Source: an uncultured Oscillospiraceae bacterium | GTDB lineage: Bacteria > Bacillota > Clostridia > Oscillospirales > Oscillospiraceae | Assembly: GCA_947627715.1 (NCBI GenBank) | Contig: CANQXK010000003.1 | Span: 1-64,000 of the forward strand | Direction: 5' to 3' | Length of the DNA: 64,000 nt | In this document: piece after piece, positions 34,302 through 42,867 of the stretch | Numbering within the stretch: the stretch's first letter is position 1 | Layout: every line of letters starts with the position of its first letter | Translations under genes and position numbers: made by a program | The notes under the pieces: model-generated | The model's input: the letters and a program-made list of their open reading frames with translations, nothing else | Database searches by the model: none | What the model was told of the DNA's origin: nothing

Positions 34302-35420
34302 ATGGAGGAGCGGTATTTCATTGACCTGGACGCCGTTACGGCCCAGGAGAAGCAGACCCTGACGCACAACATACACTCTTATCCCGCAAAGTTCATCCCG
34401 CAGATCCCCGGCTCGCTGCTGGAGTATCTGCGCCTCCCCGCCCACAGCCTCATCCTGGACCCCTTCTGCGGCTCCGGGACCACGCTTCTGGAGGCGGCCG
34501 TTCGCGGGTATGACGCCGCCGGGGTGGACTCCAACCCCATCGCCACCCTCATCTCCCGGACAAAATGCACGCCCCTCCGGGAGGAACAGCGCGCCCAGGT
34601 GGAGGCGGTCCTGTCACAGCTTCCCCTCTTTGACCCCTCCGATGAAAAGCGCCTCTCCATCCCCGTTTTCCTTAACCGCGACCACTGGTTTCAGCCCAAT
34701 ATGCTCAGGGAGCTGGGGTATATCCGGGCGCTCACCGCCTCCGTCGCCGGCGGCGCCGCGGCGGACTTCCTGAACACCGCCTTCTCCGCGGTGATCGTCA
34801 AGGCCTCCAATCAGGAGAGCGATACCCGCTGGCGGGCGGTGAACAAGAACCACCCGGACGGGTTTGCGCTGGCGGAATTTCACAAAAAGGCCGTGGATAT
34901 GCTGGCGCGGGTGAGGGAGCTGGAGAAGTTCTCCCTGGGCACGGTCACTGTGGCGACCCAGGACTCCCGGAATCTGGACTTCCTCCGGGACGGCTCCGCC
35001 GCCGCCGCCATCACGTCCCCGCCGTATATGAATTCCTTCGACTACTACCTCTATCACAAGCTGAGGATGTACTGGCTGGGCTACGACCACTATGAGGTCC
35101 AGGAGAAGGAAATCGGCTCCCGCAACAAGCACTGCGACAACGGGCGCGGCGTCGAGACGTATGTGGAGAGCATTTTCGAGGTGGCGCAGCAGGTGTACCG
35201 CAAGCTGGCCGGCGGGGGGTACCTCTGCGTGGTCATTGGCGATTCGATCTTCCGGGACGAGCTTATCTCAATGGACGAGGTGTACAGGCGCATCGCCCGC
35301 CGCGCCGGCTTTACGGAGAGGGAGACCTTCTCCTTTGACCAGAGAAAGTACACCAGGGCCTTTACGCCCAACTACAAGACCGCCGCCAAAAGGTCCCACA
35401 TCATGATCTTCCAGAAGTGA
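34302..35420 (+). CDS. Site-specific DNA methyltransferase 2 (amino-methyltransferase)
   Basis: A 372-residue DNA methyltransferase with DPFCGSGTT at 53-61 and TSPPY at 238-242. The roughly 180 residues between the two motifs give an alpha-class-like order with an internal target-recognition region, unlike the first enzyme. The N-terminal NIHSYPAKFIP is common in such proteins of two-methyltransferase systems. The start lies 2 bp after the previous stop with GAGGTAGAC just before it, indicating coupling. The pair plus the convergent nuclease is read as a type IIS-like system. Confidence 0.88.
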   Translation: MEERYFIDLDAVTAQEKQTLTHNIHSYPAKFIPQIPGSLLEYLRLPAHSLILDPFCGSGTTLLEAAVRGYDAAGVDSNPIATLISRTKCTPLREEQRAQVEAVLSQLPLFDPSDEKRLSIPVFLNRDHWFQPNMLRELGYIRALTASVAGGAAADFLNTAFSAVIVKASNQESDTRWRAVNKNHPDGFALAEFHKKAVDMLARVRELEKFSLGTVTVATQDSRNLDFLRDGSAAAAITSPPYMNSFDYYLYHKLRMYWLGYDHYEVQEKEIGSRNKHCDNGRGVETYVESIFEVAQQVYRKLAGGGYLCVVIGDSIFRDELISMDEVYRRIARRAGFTERETFSFDQRKYTRAFTPNYKTAAKRSHIMIFQK

Positions 35421-35453
35421 CCGTGCCCGCTCCCGGCGCGGAGGGTACAATGA

Positions 35454-35485
35454 AAAATCCCTGAATGTCTCAATTCAGGGATTTT
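35454..35485. terminator. Bidirectional terminator between methyltransferase and nuclease genes
   Basis: AAAATCCCTGAAT (35454-35466) and ATTCAGGGATTTT (35473-35485) form a perfect 13-bp stem with A/T runs on both outer sides, serving the two converging transcripts. Confidence 0.85.
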
Positions 35486-35491
35486 CGCTTT

Positions 35492-36682
35492 TTATTTGTT
35501 GATCCAGCCGCAGCGGCCGGGGTACTTGTCCGCCTCCGCGTCGCCGTGGGGGATCCTGCGCACAGAGCAATAATATTGCCCCTGCTCGCTCTGCGGGGCC
35601 AGCGTAAAGACCAGGACGTCGTCCTTTTCAAAGGTGTTGAAGATGGCCCGGTTGCGCATGGCGAAGCGCACCTCGCTGTTTTTCCGGGCGTGCGTCGCCG
35701 CCGGGACGTAGAAGATGACCCGCGCGTTGTCGGTGACAGCGCCGGTGTTTTCGTATTTCAGGCTGAAATACCGCTCAGACTGCATCGCCCCCTTGGGGGT
35801 CGTCTGGGGTTCGCTCAATTTGCCGAAAAAGGACTTAAAGCCGATGGGAATGATGATCTGGCCTGGGGAGGACTTCAGATCCACGTCGTTCCGGCTCAGG
35901 CGCTTATAGAAGCACCTGCACCGGGCGTTCTCCGCAACAGGTTCCGCCGGAGGGGCGGCGGCCTCCACGGAGGCGGCCGGCCCCGTCAGGTATTCCGCCC
36001 GGATCTCCGCCTCCGGCTTAAAGCGGCTGAGATCGTGGACCGCCGCCCGGCCTGTGATGGGTTCTGTGCGGAATATGGGGTCCGCCTCGGAGCCGCCGGC
36101 CGGGCGGCTCGCCTGCCGGAAAAGGCGAAGCTCGCTCTCGGAATAGATCATGCGCGCGTCGTACAGCGCCCGGATCAGATCCTCCGCCGCCCTTTTGCAG
36201 CAGGGGCCGTCCTGCCGAAAGACGTTCAGGGAGCGGGCGGCGTTGGCAAACGCCTCCGCCTGCGCCGGAACGGTCAGGTCGTACTCCTGGCAGCCGGCGA
36301 TCTCGTAGTTTGAAAAGAGGCCGCCCTCCGTCAGGTTGTTGGACCCGATGTAGATCTTCCCGGCCCCGTCGCCGGCGAAGATGCACGTTTTCGGGTGAAA
36401 ACAGGATCGGTCGTCGCTGTTGTGGAAGATGTACAGCCCGTCTGTGAGCGCCAGAAGGGCGCGCAGAGCTTCAAAGGAGGTGTTCGCCTGGTCGATGCCC
36501 ACCGTGGCGTGGACCTCCCCGCCCGCCGCGCGAAACGCGCTCAGCCCGTCCACCAATGCGTCCACGCCGCTGAGCTTGGCGTAGGCGACGGAGAAGAGAA
36601 AGAGCCGGTATTTCCCGGAACGGAGGTCCTCCGCCAGGCAGTTCCCCAGCTTGCGGGAATAGGGTTGAAGAATGAGTTCCAA
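35492..36682 (-). CDS. Phospholipase-D-fold restriction endonuclease (NgoFVII/BfiI-like)
   Basis: A 396-residue protein with a TTG start after AAAGGGGG. The N-terminal half is a single PLD-type nuclease domain with the HxK site CFHPKTCIF (His96, Lys98) and the downstream YIGSNNLTEGG (Asn115/116, Glu120). The C-terminal half (about 255-396: IIIPIGFKSFFGKL, RYFSLKYENTG, VRFAMRNRAIFNTF) looks like the B3-like DNA-binding domain found in NgoFVII and BfiI. PLD-fold restriction enzymes cut without metal ions and use one active site per dimer. It converges on two methyltransferase genes that should protect the host. It has its own near-perfect promoter. Confidence 0.85.
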   Translation of the reverse strand: MELILQPYSRKLGNCLAEDLRSGKYRLFLFSVAYAKLSGVDALVDGLSAFRAAGGEVHATVGIDQANTSFEALRALLALTDGLYIFHNSDDRSCFHPKTCIFAGDGAGKIYIGSNNLTEGGLFSNYEIAGCQEYDLTVPAQAEAFANAARSLNVFRQDGPCCKRAAEDLIRALYDARMIYSESELRLFRQASRPAGGSEADPIFRTEPITGRAAVHDLSRFKPEAEIRAEYLTGPAASVEAAAPPAEPVAENARCRCFYKRLSRNDVDLKSSPGQIIIPIGFKSFFGKLSEPQTTPKGAMQSERYFSLKYENTGAVTDNARVIFYVPAATHARKNSEVRFAMRNRAIFNTFEKDDVLVFTLAPQSEQGQYYCSVRRIPHGDAEADKYPGRCGWINK

Positions 36683-36697
36683 TGAAAGGCCCCCTTT

Positions 36698-36747
36698 ACA
36701 ATTATTAATGTTATTACGAATATAGCATAAACATTATTAATTGTCAA
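36698..36747 (-). promoter_or_regulatory. Restriction-gene promoter embedded in an AT-rich inverted repeat
   Basis: On the minus strand a TTGACA (36742-36747), a 17-bp spacer and TATATT (36719-36724) form a near-consensus promoter. ACAATTATTAATGTT (36698-36712) and AACATTATTAATTGT (36730-36744) form an imperfect inverted repeat that overlaps -35, spacer and the transcript start, a layout expected of an operator. No control-protein gene was seen. Confidence 0.7.
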
Positions 36748-36791
36748 GGGCCGGGAGAAAATTTTTTGTCCCAGCCGGGGTGCGCGGGAGC

Positions 36792-36840
36792 TTGACAAAG
36801 GGCGGGAGGTGTGATAAACTCTCAGCACACTGTGTGCTGA
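36792..36840 (+). promoter_or_regulatory. tetR promoter with 19-bp palindromic operator
   Basis: TTGACA (36792-36797), a 17-bp spacer and TAAACT (36815-36820) are followed directly by the palindrome TCAGCACACTGTGTGCTGA (36822-36840) covering the transcript start. The same palindrome recurs before degV (37476-37494). Autorepression by the TetR protein is inferred. Confidence 0.75.
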
Positions 36841-36855
36841 AGGGAGAGGACCGGC

Positions 36856-37434
36856 ATGGAGGAGCGCGGGCAGCTCATTCACGATGAGATGAGCGGGAAA
36901 ATCGTGGAGGCGGCGGCCGGCATGGCCCTGGAGCGGGGGGCCGGGGAGGTGACGGTCCGGGGGATCATCCGGGCGCTGGGGGTCACCAACCGGGTCTTCT
37001 ACAACCGCTTTCACAACGTGGAGGAGGTGCTGGCCCTGGTCTACCAGGATATGGCCCTGCGGATGCGCCAGAGTATTCTGGATCGATTCGACCCGGAGGG
37101 GGATTTCTTCGGACAGATCACGGACATCGCCGCCGGGACGCTGACCCTCTCCTATAAGCTGAAGCTTGGCATGAACCAGTATGTGTTTATTCAGGACAGC
37201 GTTTCCACCGAGAACTACCTATGGTGGCGCCGGCGCATCCGGGATTTTATCGAGCTGGGCAAGGAGCGCGGTCTTGTTAAGCCGGGAATCGACTCCGACG
37301 CCATGAGCTATGCCATCTGGTGCTTTATTCGCGGCTATAACACGGACGCACTGGCCCGTGAGATCCCCGAAGATAAGGCTTTGCGTGATTTTCGCCGCTC
37401 CTTTAACGTGCTCCTGGACGGGATGAAGGCCTGA
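36856..37434 (+). CDS. TetR-family transcription repressor
   Basis: A 192-residue regulator with an N-terminal helix-turn-helix (VRGIIRALGVTNRVFYNRFHNVEEVLALVY, about residues 33-62 in two parts) and a helical ligand domain ending FNVLLDGMKA. GGGAGAGGA lies 6 bp before the ATG. A perfect-type palindrome covers its own promoter and another copy precedes the DegV fatty-acid-binding gene 81 bp downstream. The simplest model is repression of itself and degV, released by a lipid-like ligand; the ligand is a guess based on the DegV partner. Confidence 0.9.
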   Translation: MEERGQLIHDEMSGKIVEAAAGMALERGAGEVTVRGIIRALGVTNRVFYNRFHNVEEVLALVYQDMALRMRQSILDRFDPEGDFFGQITDIAAGTLTLSYKLKLGMNQYVFIQDSVSTENYLWWRRRIRDFIELGKERGLVKPGIDSDAMSYAIWCFIRGYNTDALAREIPEDKALRDFRRSFNVLLDGMKA

Positions 37435-37475
37435 CGGCCTTTTCGGCAATGGGCGATCGCGCTTTTTTAAGCATT

Positions 37476-37494
37476 TTAGCACACAATGTGCTGA
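37476..37494 (+). promoter_or_regulatory. Second TetR operator, upstream of degV
   Basis: TTAGCACACAATGTGCTGA matches the tetR operator palindrome at 17 of 19 positions and lies 21 bp before the degV start, just ahead of its GAGGAAAGGA ribosome binding site, so it could also act on read-through transcripts. Confidence 0.7.
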
Positions 37495-37515
37495 GGAAAG
37501 GATAAGGAATACAAT

Positions 37516-38376
37516 ATGTCGGTAAAAATCATCACAGACTCCGCCTCGGACATTACCCAGGAGCGGGCCCGTGAATTGGGCATAGAGGTCATGCCTCTGA
37601 CCACGGTGTTCGGCGACCGGGAATATCTGGACGGGGTGACCCTCTCCAACCGGGAATTTTTTGAAAAGCTCATCGAGACGGACGAGCTGCCCCACACCTG
37701 CCAGATCACGCCCTTCCAGTACGGGGAGGCCTTTCGGAAAGCGGCGGAGGGCGGGGACGAGACGCTGTGCATCACGCTGTCCTCCAAGCTGTCCGGCTCC
37801 TGGGCCGGGGCCGCCGCCGCGGCGGAGGACTTCGGCGGGCGCGTCACGGTGGTGGACAGCGAGAACGTCAGCATCGGCCAACAGCTCCTGGTCCTCTACG
37901 CCGTGCGGCTGCGAAACGCCGGGCTGTCCGCCGGGGAGATCGTCCAAACGCTTGAGGCGCGCAAGAGAGACATCCGGGTGCTGGCTCTGCTGGACACCCT
38001 GGAATACCTGAAAAAGGGCGGGCGCATCTCCCCCACCGTGGCTTTCGCCGGGGAGCTTTTGTCCATCAAGCCGGTGGTGACGGTGGAGCGCGGGGAGGTG
38101 GCGCTGCTGGGCAAGGCCAGAGGGTCGAAAAACGGCAACAATCTCCTGGTGAGCTTTGTGGAGAAAAGCGGCGGCATCGACCTTGAGATGCCATACACCC
38201 TGGCCTACAGCGGCCTGGACGACACGCTCCTCAAGAAGTACATTCGGGACAGCGAGGCGCTGTACCGGGGCTGGACGGGCGAGCTGCCCGTCTGCGCCAT
38301 TGGGAGCGCCATCGGGACCCACGTGGGACCCGGCGCCATCGCCGTGGCCTTTTTCGCAAAAGGCGATAAGCGGTAG
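37516..38376 (+). CDS. DegV family fatty-acid-binding protein (FakB-like)
   Basis: A 286-residue two-domain protein. The N-terminal KIITDSASDIT (about 4-14) and CITLSSKLSGSW (about 85-95) are the DegV signature with serine residues that hold the fatty-acid carboxylate. The C-terminal half ends with IGTHVGPGAIAVAF, the standard final motif. FakB-type proteins present fatty acids to the kinase FakA; no FakA is in this window. Control by the adjacent TetR is suggested by the shared operator. A second DegV gene is at 44.9 kb. Confidence 0.93.
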   Translation: MSVKIITDSASDITQERARELGIEVMPLTTVFGDREYLDGVTLSNREFFEKLIETDELPHTCQITPFQYGEAFRKAAEGGDETLCITLSSKLSGSWAGAAAAAEDFGGRVTVVDSENVSIGQQLLVLYAVRLRNAGLSAGEIVQTLEARKRDIRVLALLDTLEYLKKGGRISPTVAFAGELLSIKPVVTVERGEVALLGKARGSKNGNNLLVSFVEKSGGIDLEMPYTLAYSGLDDTLLKKYIRDSEALYRGWTGELPVCAIGSAIGTHVGPGAIAVAFFAKGDKR

Positions 38377-38440
38377 TGCCGCGGCCATTGCCCGGCAGGG
38401 GGGATGTCAAAACCCGTACCGCCATCCGCCCTGCTTGGGG

Positions 38441-41400
38441 TCAGGCGAGCAGCCGGGAATACACGCTTCCCATTTGGTGAGAAGGCTCGATGGCCAGGGT
38501 CTCCTTTAAAAACGCGGCGGCCTTTTCCACGTTCCCAAGGCCCAGGTGCCCAAGGGCCATGAGATAGTTGCAGTGCGCCCGGTTCCTTGCGGTGTAGTCC
38601 TCGTCGAAAATGAGAAAGTCCGGCAGGGATACGGCAAAATACTCTATTTTCACCTTGTCCTCCAGATGCCGCTCTCCGTAGTCGATGAGCCGGTAGAATC
38701 TGGAACGGGCGGCTCTGACGTCGCCCAGCTTCAAATGGGCAAGACCCTGGTAGAGGATCATATCCGCCGGCTGGTCGTTATAATACATGGCCCCCGCCGG
38801 CTCGTCGGTGCCCACGGTGGCGCGCCGGTAGCACGCGCGGGCCTCCTCCGTTTTCCCCTGCCCCTCCAGGGCAAGCCCCAAGTGGTAGTAGATATGGTTG
38901 TCCTTTGTGCCCTCCAGCCTGCCCTCACCGAGATTTTCGGGGTAGACAAGGGCCTGACGCAGCAGCTTCTCGGCGTCCGCGTACCGCTCTTCCTTCAAGG
39001 CTTTCCGCGCTGATTGTAGCAGGGCGAGCGTGTACTGGGCGGTGATCTTCCCCTCGCCGCCCTCCCAGGGGTGGAAGCGCCGGGACATCATAAGCTCATA
39101 CGCCCGTTCGTGCTCCCCGCACAGGTTCACCAGCGTCACGTACTCCACAAAGAGGTCATCCCGCGCGCCGAGCAGCGCCTTGTGCGCCTCGTAGTTTTTG
39201 AGCCTGTCCTCAAAGCGCCAGCCCAGCTTTCTGTAGAGCTGGTCAAGCTCCAAAAACACCCGCGCATCCGCCTCGTTGAGGGAGAAGGCCCGCTCCATTG
39301 CCGCTTTTGCGCGCTGGCCGTCGTGGAGCCTGTTGAAATAGATGAGGGACAGATTCCGCCAGACCGTGGGGAAGTCCGGCGCGTTTTCCGCCGCCAGCTC
39401 CCAGCAGGTCAAAGCCTCCCGCCACTGGAGCCTATCGTACCACAGGCACCCCAGGTAGTAAGGGGCGCGGGCGCGGCAGCCGTTTTCCATGGCGAAGCGG
39501 AGCACGGCGATGTCCTCCGGCTTGTTGGGGAAGCAGTAGTCCGTGGGCGCGGCCTCGGCGGAGGCCAAGAGCGCCTTCGCCTCATTCTCCTTTCCAAGCC
39601 TGGCGGCGTAAAAGGCCCTGTAGTACCACAGCATGGGGTAGTCCTCCCCGCAGCGGTCCAGCACCTTTAGCGCCTCCTCATACGCGCCGAACGCGGCGTA
39701 GCCGCGGGCCGTCGTCAGGACGTTTTCGCGGGACCCCCGCATTCGCCCGGCAAGCTCCGAACCGTCCGCAAGGCCCAGAAGCACCTTCTCAAAGCCGGAG
39801 ACGAAGTCGAAGGGATCAAGCTTTAGGTTCTCCTCCACCCACCGGGCGGTGGCCCCGGCGCGGCCCAGCTTGCGCAGAAGATACGCCTTCAGCCCACGGG
39901 CCTTGACGTTGTGGGCGTTCTTCACCAGCGACCGCTCGATGTGCTCCAAGGCCCGGTCAAACCGCCCTCCGCGGGCGTCGATGGCCGCCAGCCAGTAAAA
40001 GCTCGTCTCCTGCTGCTCGCTTGTCCAGGTGGCCTTGTAGAAGGCGTCGTAAGCCTCGGCCTCCCGGTCCTGATACAGAAGGTCAAGCCCCAGCAGATAA
40101 TATGTCTCGCTGTTGTACGGGTTGGGGTTCCGCTCCGTGAGCCGCTCCAAGGCCTTGCGGAAATACGGCTCCGCCTTTTCAAACTGTCCCCGCCGCATCA
40201 AAAGCTGTCCGTAGGCGTTGTTCAGGCGGATGTCGCCGGGGTCCCGCTTCAGCCCCTCTAAGTAGTAGGGGTCCGGCAGATATGTGGCGTGGCGGTACTG
40301 CTCGATGTGCTGTCCCGTGAGCAAAAGCTCCTCGTTGGTGCGGTATTCCTCCGGCTCCTTTGCCGCTTTGGCGGGTTCGGGGAGCCGGGGGATCTCCTGC
40401 TTTTCGGGCCGGTACTCCACGAGACAGCGCCCCTGTGCCAGGACGGCGATGGACAGTTCCTCCTCGGCCGCGTCTCCCACGGGAACGGTCTTTTCATAAA
40501 TGTCCACCGGGGAGAGCCTCGCCGTCTCGTCCAGCGCTGTTTTGCCACGGGCGGTGAGGATGATTTGGGCGTTTTCAAAGACCCGCGTGGCGTAGACGAC
40601 GATCCGCGCCTCCCCGTTCTCCGCCGACAGGTGTACCGCCGCGTCGATGGTGGCGTTTTTGACCTGCCCCACGGCCTTGTAGGGCATGAAGTACTGCCGG
40701 AACACCTTCTCCTCGAAGGGCTTGAGCCAGGTGAAATCCGGCTGGTTGTCGGTGTATACGCCTGTCATCAGCTCCACATACGGCCCGTCGGAGTCCGTCA
40801 GGTTCCGATCCCAGGCCTTCCCGAAATCCCCACAGCCCCAGGTCCACTGCTTCTTGCCCGGAGAGATGTGGTGGTCCGCCACGTGGAGGATGCCCGCCCC
40901 CACGCCGTAGTCGTAGCCGCCCACGAAGTCGTATTTGGACTTCTCCGCCATGTAGGAGGTGGGGACGGGGATATTTTTATACCGGGAGATGTCCACGCCC
41001 TCGCTGTAGTCCTTCTTGTAGTAGACGCCCGTTGCAATGGGGAACCGGCTCACGTCCCGCTTGCCGTGGTCCATGACGGCGTGTACGTCCGGCGGGAACA
41101 CCGACTGGGTGTTGTCGTTCACCGCCACGGCGGGGTTTGCCCACCAAAGGAAGGTCTGGGGCAGACCCGTCCCGTTGTAGAGTTGCCCCGTGATCTCAAT
41201 ATACGCCCTGCCCGGATAAAGGGCAATCTTCGTCAGGGCGCTGGTGCCATACATACGGTCGGTGTCGTGCAAAAGCACCGCCGCCGAGCCGTCCTCGCCG
41301 CTCACCGTGGTGAACTCCACTGGCAAAAAGGTGGTGGGGCGGTGGTGCTGGGGCCAGTTGAACTCGATGCCGCCGGAGATCCAGGGGCCGGTAAGGCCCA

Positions 41401-41710
41401 CAAGGGCCGGCTTGATCACGTGGTTATAGTAGACGAAATCGTAATCGTTGGTCTTGTCCAGCGCCCGCTGGATCCGCCCGCCCAGCTCCGGCAGGACCAT
41501 GACCTTCAGGTAGTCGTTTTCCAGAAAGACGGCGGTGTACTCCTTGTCCCGCTTCGTGTCGCTGATGCGCTCCACGGTGGGGTAGGGGTAGACCTTCCCG
41601 GAGCTTCCCTGATAGACCCGCTTGTCCAGAAAAATGGGGTTCTTCTCCGCCGGGCCGATCTCATAGGTGGGGATCGTCACCTTCTCCGCCCAGACCTTCG
41701 CTGATTCCAT
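38441..41710 (-). CDS. Large DUF5107 and tetratricopeptide-repeat protein
   Basis: A 1089-residue cytoplasmic protein without a signal peptide. Residues 1 to about 430 form a DUF5107 domain, a beta-sandwich of the galactose-mutarotase kind (VMVLPELGGRIQRALDK; GGIEFNWPQHHRPT; FLWWANPAVAVND). Residues about 450-1089 are a long series of TPR helices (for example AYGQLLMRRGQFEKAEPYF). Such proteins occur beside glycan genes with AraC regulators in gut bacteria; the reaction is not established to my knowledge. Divergence from an AraC gene with an effector cupin domain suggests sugar-induced expression. Confidence 0.85.
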   Translation of the reverse strand: MESAKVWAEKVTIPTYEIGPAEKNPIFLDKRVYQGSSGKVYPYPTVERISDTKRDKEYTAVFLENDYLKVMVLPELGGRIQRALDKTNDYDFVYYNHVIKPALVGLTGPWISGGIEFNWPQHHRPTTFLPVEFTTVSGEDGSAAVLLHDTDRMYGTSALTKIALYPGRAYIEITGQLYNGTGLPQTFLWWANPAVAVNDNTQSVFPPDVHAVMDHGKRDVSRFPIATGVYYKKDYSEGVDISRYKNIPVPTSYMAEKSKYDFVGGYDYGVGAGILHVADHHISPGKKQWTWGCGDFGKAWDRNLTDSDGPYVELMTGVYTDNQPDFTWLKPFEEKVFRQYFMPYKAVGQVKNATIDAAVHLSAENGEARIVVYATRVFENAQIILTARGKTALDETARLSPVDIYEKTVPVGDAAEEELSIAVLAQGRCLVEYRPEKQEIPRLPEPAKAAKEPEEYRTNEELLLTGQHIEQYRHATYLPDPYYLEGLKRDPGDIRLNNAYGQLLMRRGQFEKAEPYFRKALERLTERNPNPYNSETYYLLGLDLLYQDREAEAYDAFYKATWTSEQQETSFYWLAAIDARGGRFDRALEHIERSLVKNAHNVKARGLKAYLLRKLGRAGATARWVEENLKLDPFDFVSGFEKVLLGLADGSELAGRMRGSRENVLTTARGYAAFGAYEEALKVLDRCGEDYPMLWYYRAFYAARLGKENEAKALLASAEAAPTDYCFPNKPEDIAVLRFAMENGCRARAPYYLGCLWYDRLQWREALTCWELAAENAPDFPTVWRNLSLIYFNRLHDGQRAKAAMERAFSLNEADARVFLELDQLYRKLGWRFEDRLKNYEAHKALLGARDDLFVEYVTLVNLCGEHERAYELMMSRRFHPWEGGEGKITAQYTLALLQSARKALKEERYADAEKLLRQALVYPENLGEGRLEGTKDNHIYYHLGLALEGQGKTEEARACYRRATVGTDEPAGAMYYNDQPADMILYQGLAHLKLGDVRAARSRFYRLIDYGERHLEDKVKIEYFAVSLPDFLIFDEDYTARNRAHCNYLMALGHLGLGNVEKAAAFLKETLAIEPSHQMGSVYSRLLA

Positions 41711-41816
41711 AAACGCACCTCCGCAGCGTTGAATTTGGCTCTACAGCATCCATGATACACCCGGAAAAGGAAGAAATCATTCACCTCAGTTGCGAAAGTA
41801 TACACATTTTTTGCTG

Positions 41817-41845
41817 TTGCAAGCGGCGACAAAGCGGTGTATGAT
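41817..41845 (+). promoter_or_regulatory. Promoter of the AraC regulator gene
   Basis: TTGCAA (41817-41822), a 17-bp spacer and TATGAT (41840-41845) lie 27 bp before the ATG in the 161-bp divergent region. A second promoter for the DUF5107 gene must lie here but was not clear. Confidence 0.6.
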
Positions 41846-41871
41846 AAGAAAAAACGCCGGGAGATGCCGCC

Positions 41872-42720
41872 ATGAGGTCCGTAGAGGAATTTGTCGCGCC
41901 GGGATCCGACTACTACATCCACACGCCCAGCCGCCAGGCGGAGTCGATGTTCCTGTACCCCTTGCAGGCGGGCCATTTTATCTATTTGCCGGGGTACTCC
42001 CTCCAAAGAGAATCCTTTGACAGCTTCCTTTTGATGTACATTCAAAAGGGGTCCCTTACGCTGACCCTTGAGGGCAGGACCCGGCGCGTCACCGCGGGAA
42101 GCTTCGTTCTCATGGATTGCTACAAGCTCCACGCCTACGCGACGCAAACCGGCTGGGAGTGCCTGTGGTGCCACTTTGACGGCGTCACCGCCAGAGGGTT
42201 CTATAACGCGGTCACCGCGCGTCTGGGGAATGTTTTCACCCTGACGGACGAGATACCGCCCCTGCGGAAGCTCCAGATGATCTACGATGCGTTCAGGAGC
42301 GGCGGCCCGGTGCGGGAGCCGGCGATGAACAAGTACCTCACCGACGTCATGACCTCCTTCCTCCTGGCGTCCCCCCATGCCGCAGGGGACACGGACCACA
42401 CGCTGATGGCGGAGAAGATCACCGGCTACATCTCGGAGCATTTCGCCGAGACGATCCGGGTGGAGGAGCTGGCCGCCCGCGCCAGCATGAGCCTCTACCA
42501 CTTCATACGGGTATTCAAGAGCGAAACGGGCTTCACGCCCCATGAATATATCCTCAACGTGCGCATGGCGACCGCGAAATATCTGTTGAAAAACTCCCGG
42601 CTGACAGTAAAGGACATCTGTTATGCCGTGGGGTACTCCTCCGAAAGCGTTTTCTGCGGCGCCTTCAAACGCGCCGCCGGCGTCCCCCCGGCTCAATACC
42701 GCTCCGCAGAGACGGCATAA
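41872..42720 (+). CDS. AraC-family regulator with N-terminal cupin domain
   Basis: A 282-residue soluble regulator. Residues 1-150 are a cupin ligand domain (FIYLPGYSLQRESF; GSFVLMDCYKLHAYA), and about 180-280 hold the two AraC helix-turn-helix units (IRVEELAARASMSLYHFIRVF; VKDICYAVGYSSESVF, written here in parts). It most likely activates the divergent DUF5107 gene in response to a sugar. The GGGAG site lies 7 bp before ATG 41872. It differs from the membrane-bound AraC sensor at 5.6 kb. Confidence 0.92.
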   Translation: MRSVEEFVAPGSDYYIHTPSRQAESMFLYPLQAGHFIYLPGYSLQRESFDSFLLMYIQKGSLTLTLEGRTRRVTAGSFVLMDCYKLHAYATQTGWECLWCHFDGVTARGFYNAVTARLGNVFTLTDEIPPLRKLQMIYDAFRSGGPVREPAMNKYLTDVMTSFLLASPHAAGDTDHTLMAEKITGYISEHFAETIRVEELAARASMSLYHFIRVFKSETGFTPHEYILNVRMATAKYLLKNSRLTVKDICYAVGYSSESVFCGAFKRAAGVPPAQYRSAETA

Positions 42721-42783
42721 TATCCGCAGAGCGGGGGGCTATGTCGATTTATAAAATTTTTTGTCTCTTTTTCTGTATTTTTG

Positions 42784-42812
42784 TTTCCATTTTCCGAATT
42801 ATGTGTTATACT
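42784..42812 (+). promoter_or_regulatory. Promoter of the sigma-factor operon
   Basis: TTTCCA (42784-42789), a 17-bp spacer and TATACT (42807-42812) lie 55 bp upstream of the sigma-factor start. Confidence 0.55.
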
Positions 42813-42867
42813 GTCCACATACGCAGGGCGTACACCAAATTTCGACTTTTTTCTCGGAGGCGGCGTG

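Noticed and set aside
37420-37445. Terminator directly after tetR
   Set aside because: AAGGCC/GGCCTT is only a 6-bp stem that overlaps the stop codon; too weak to call.
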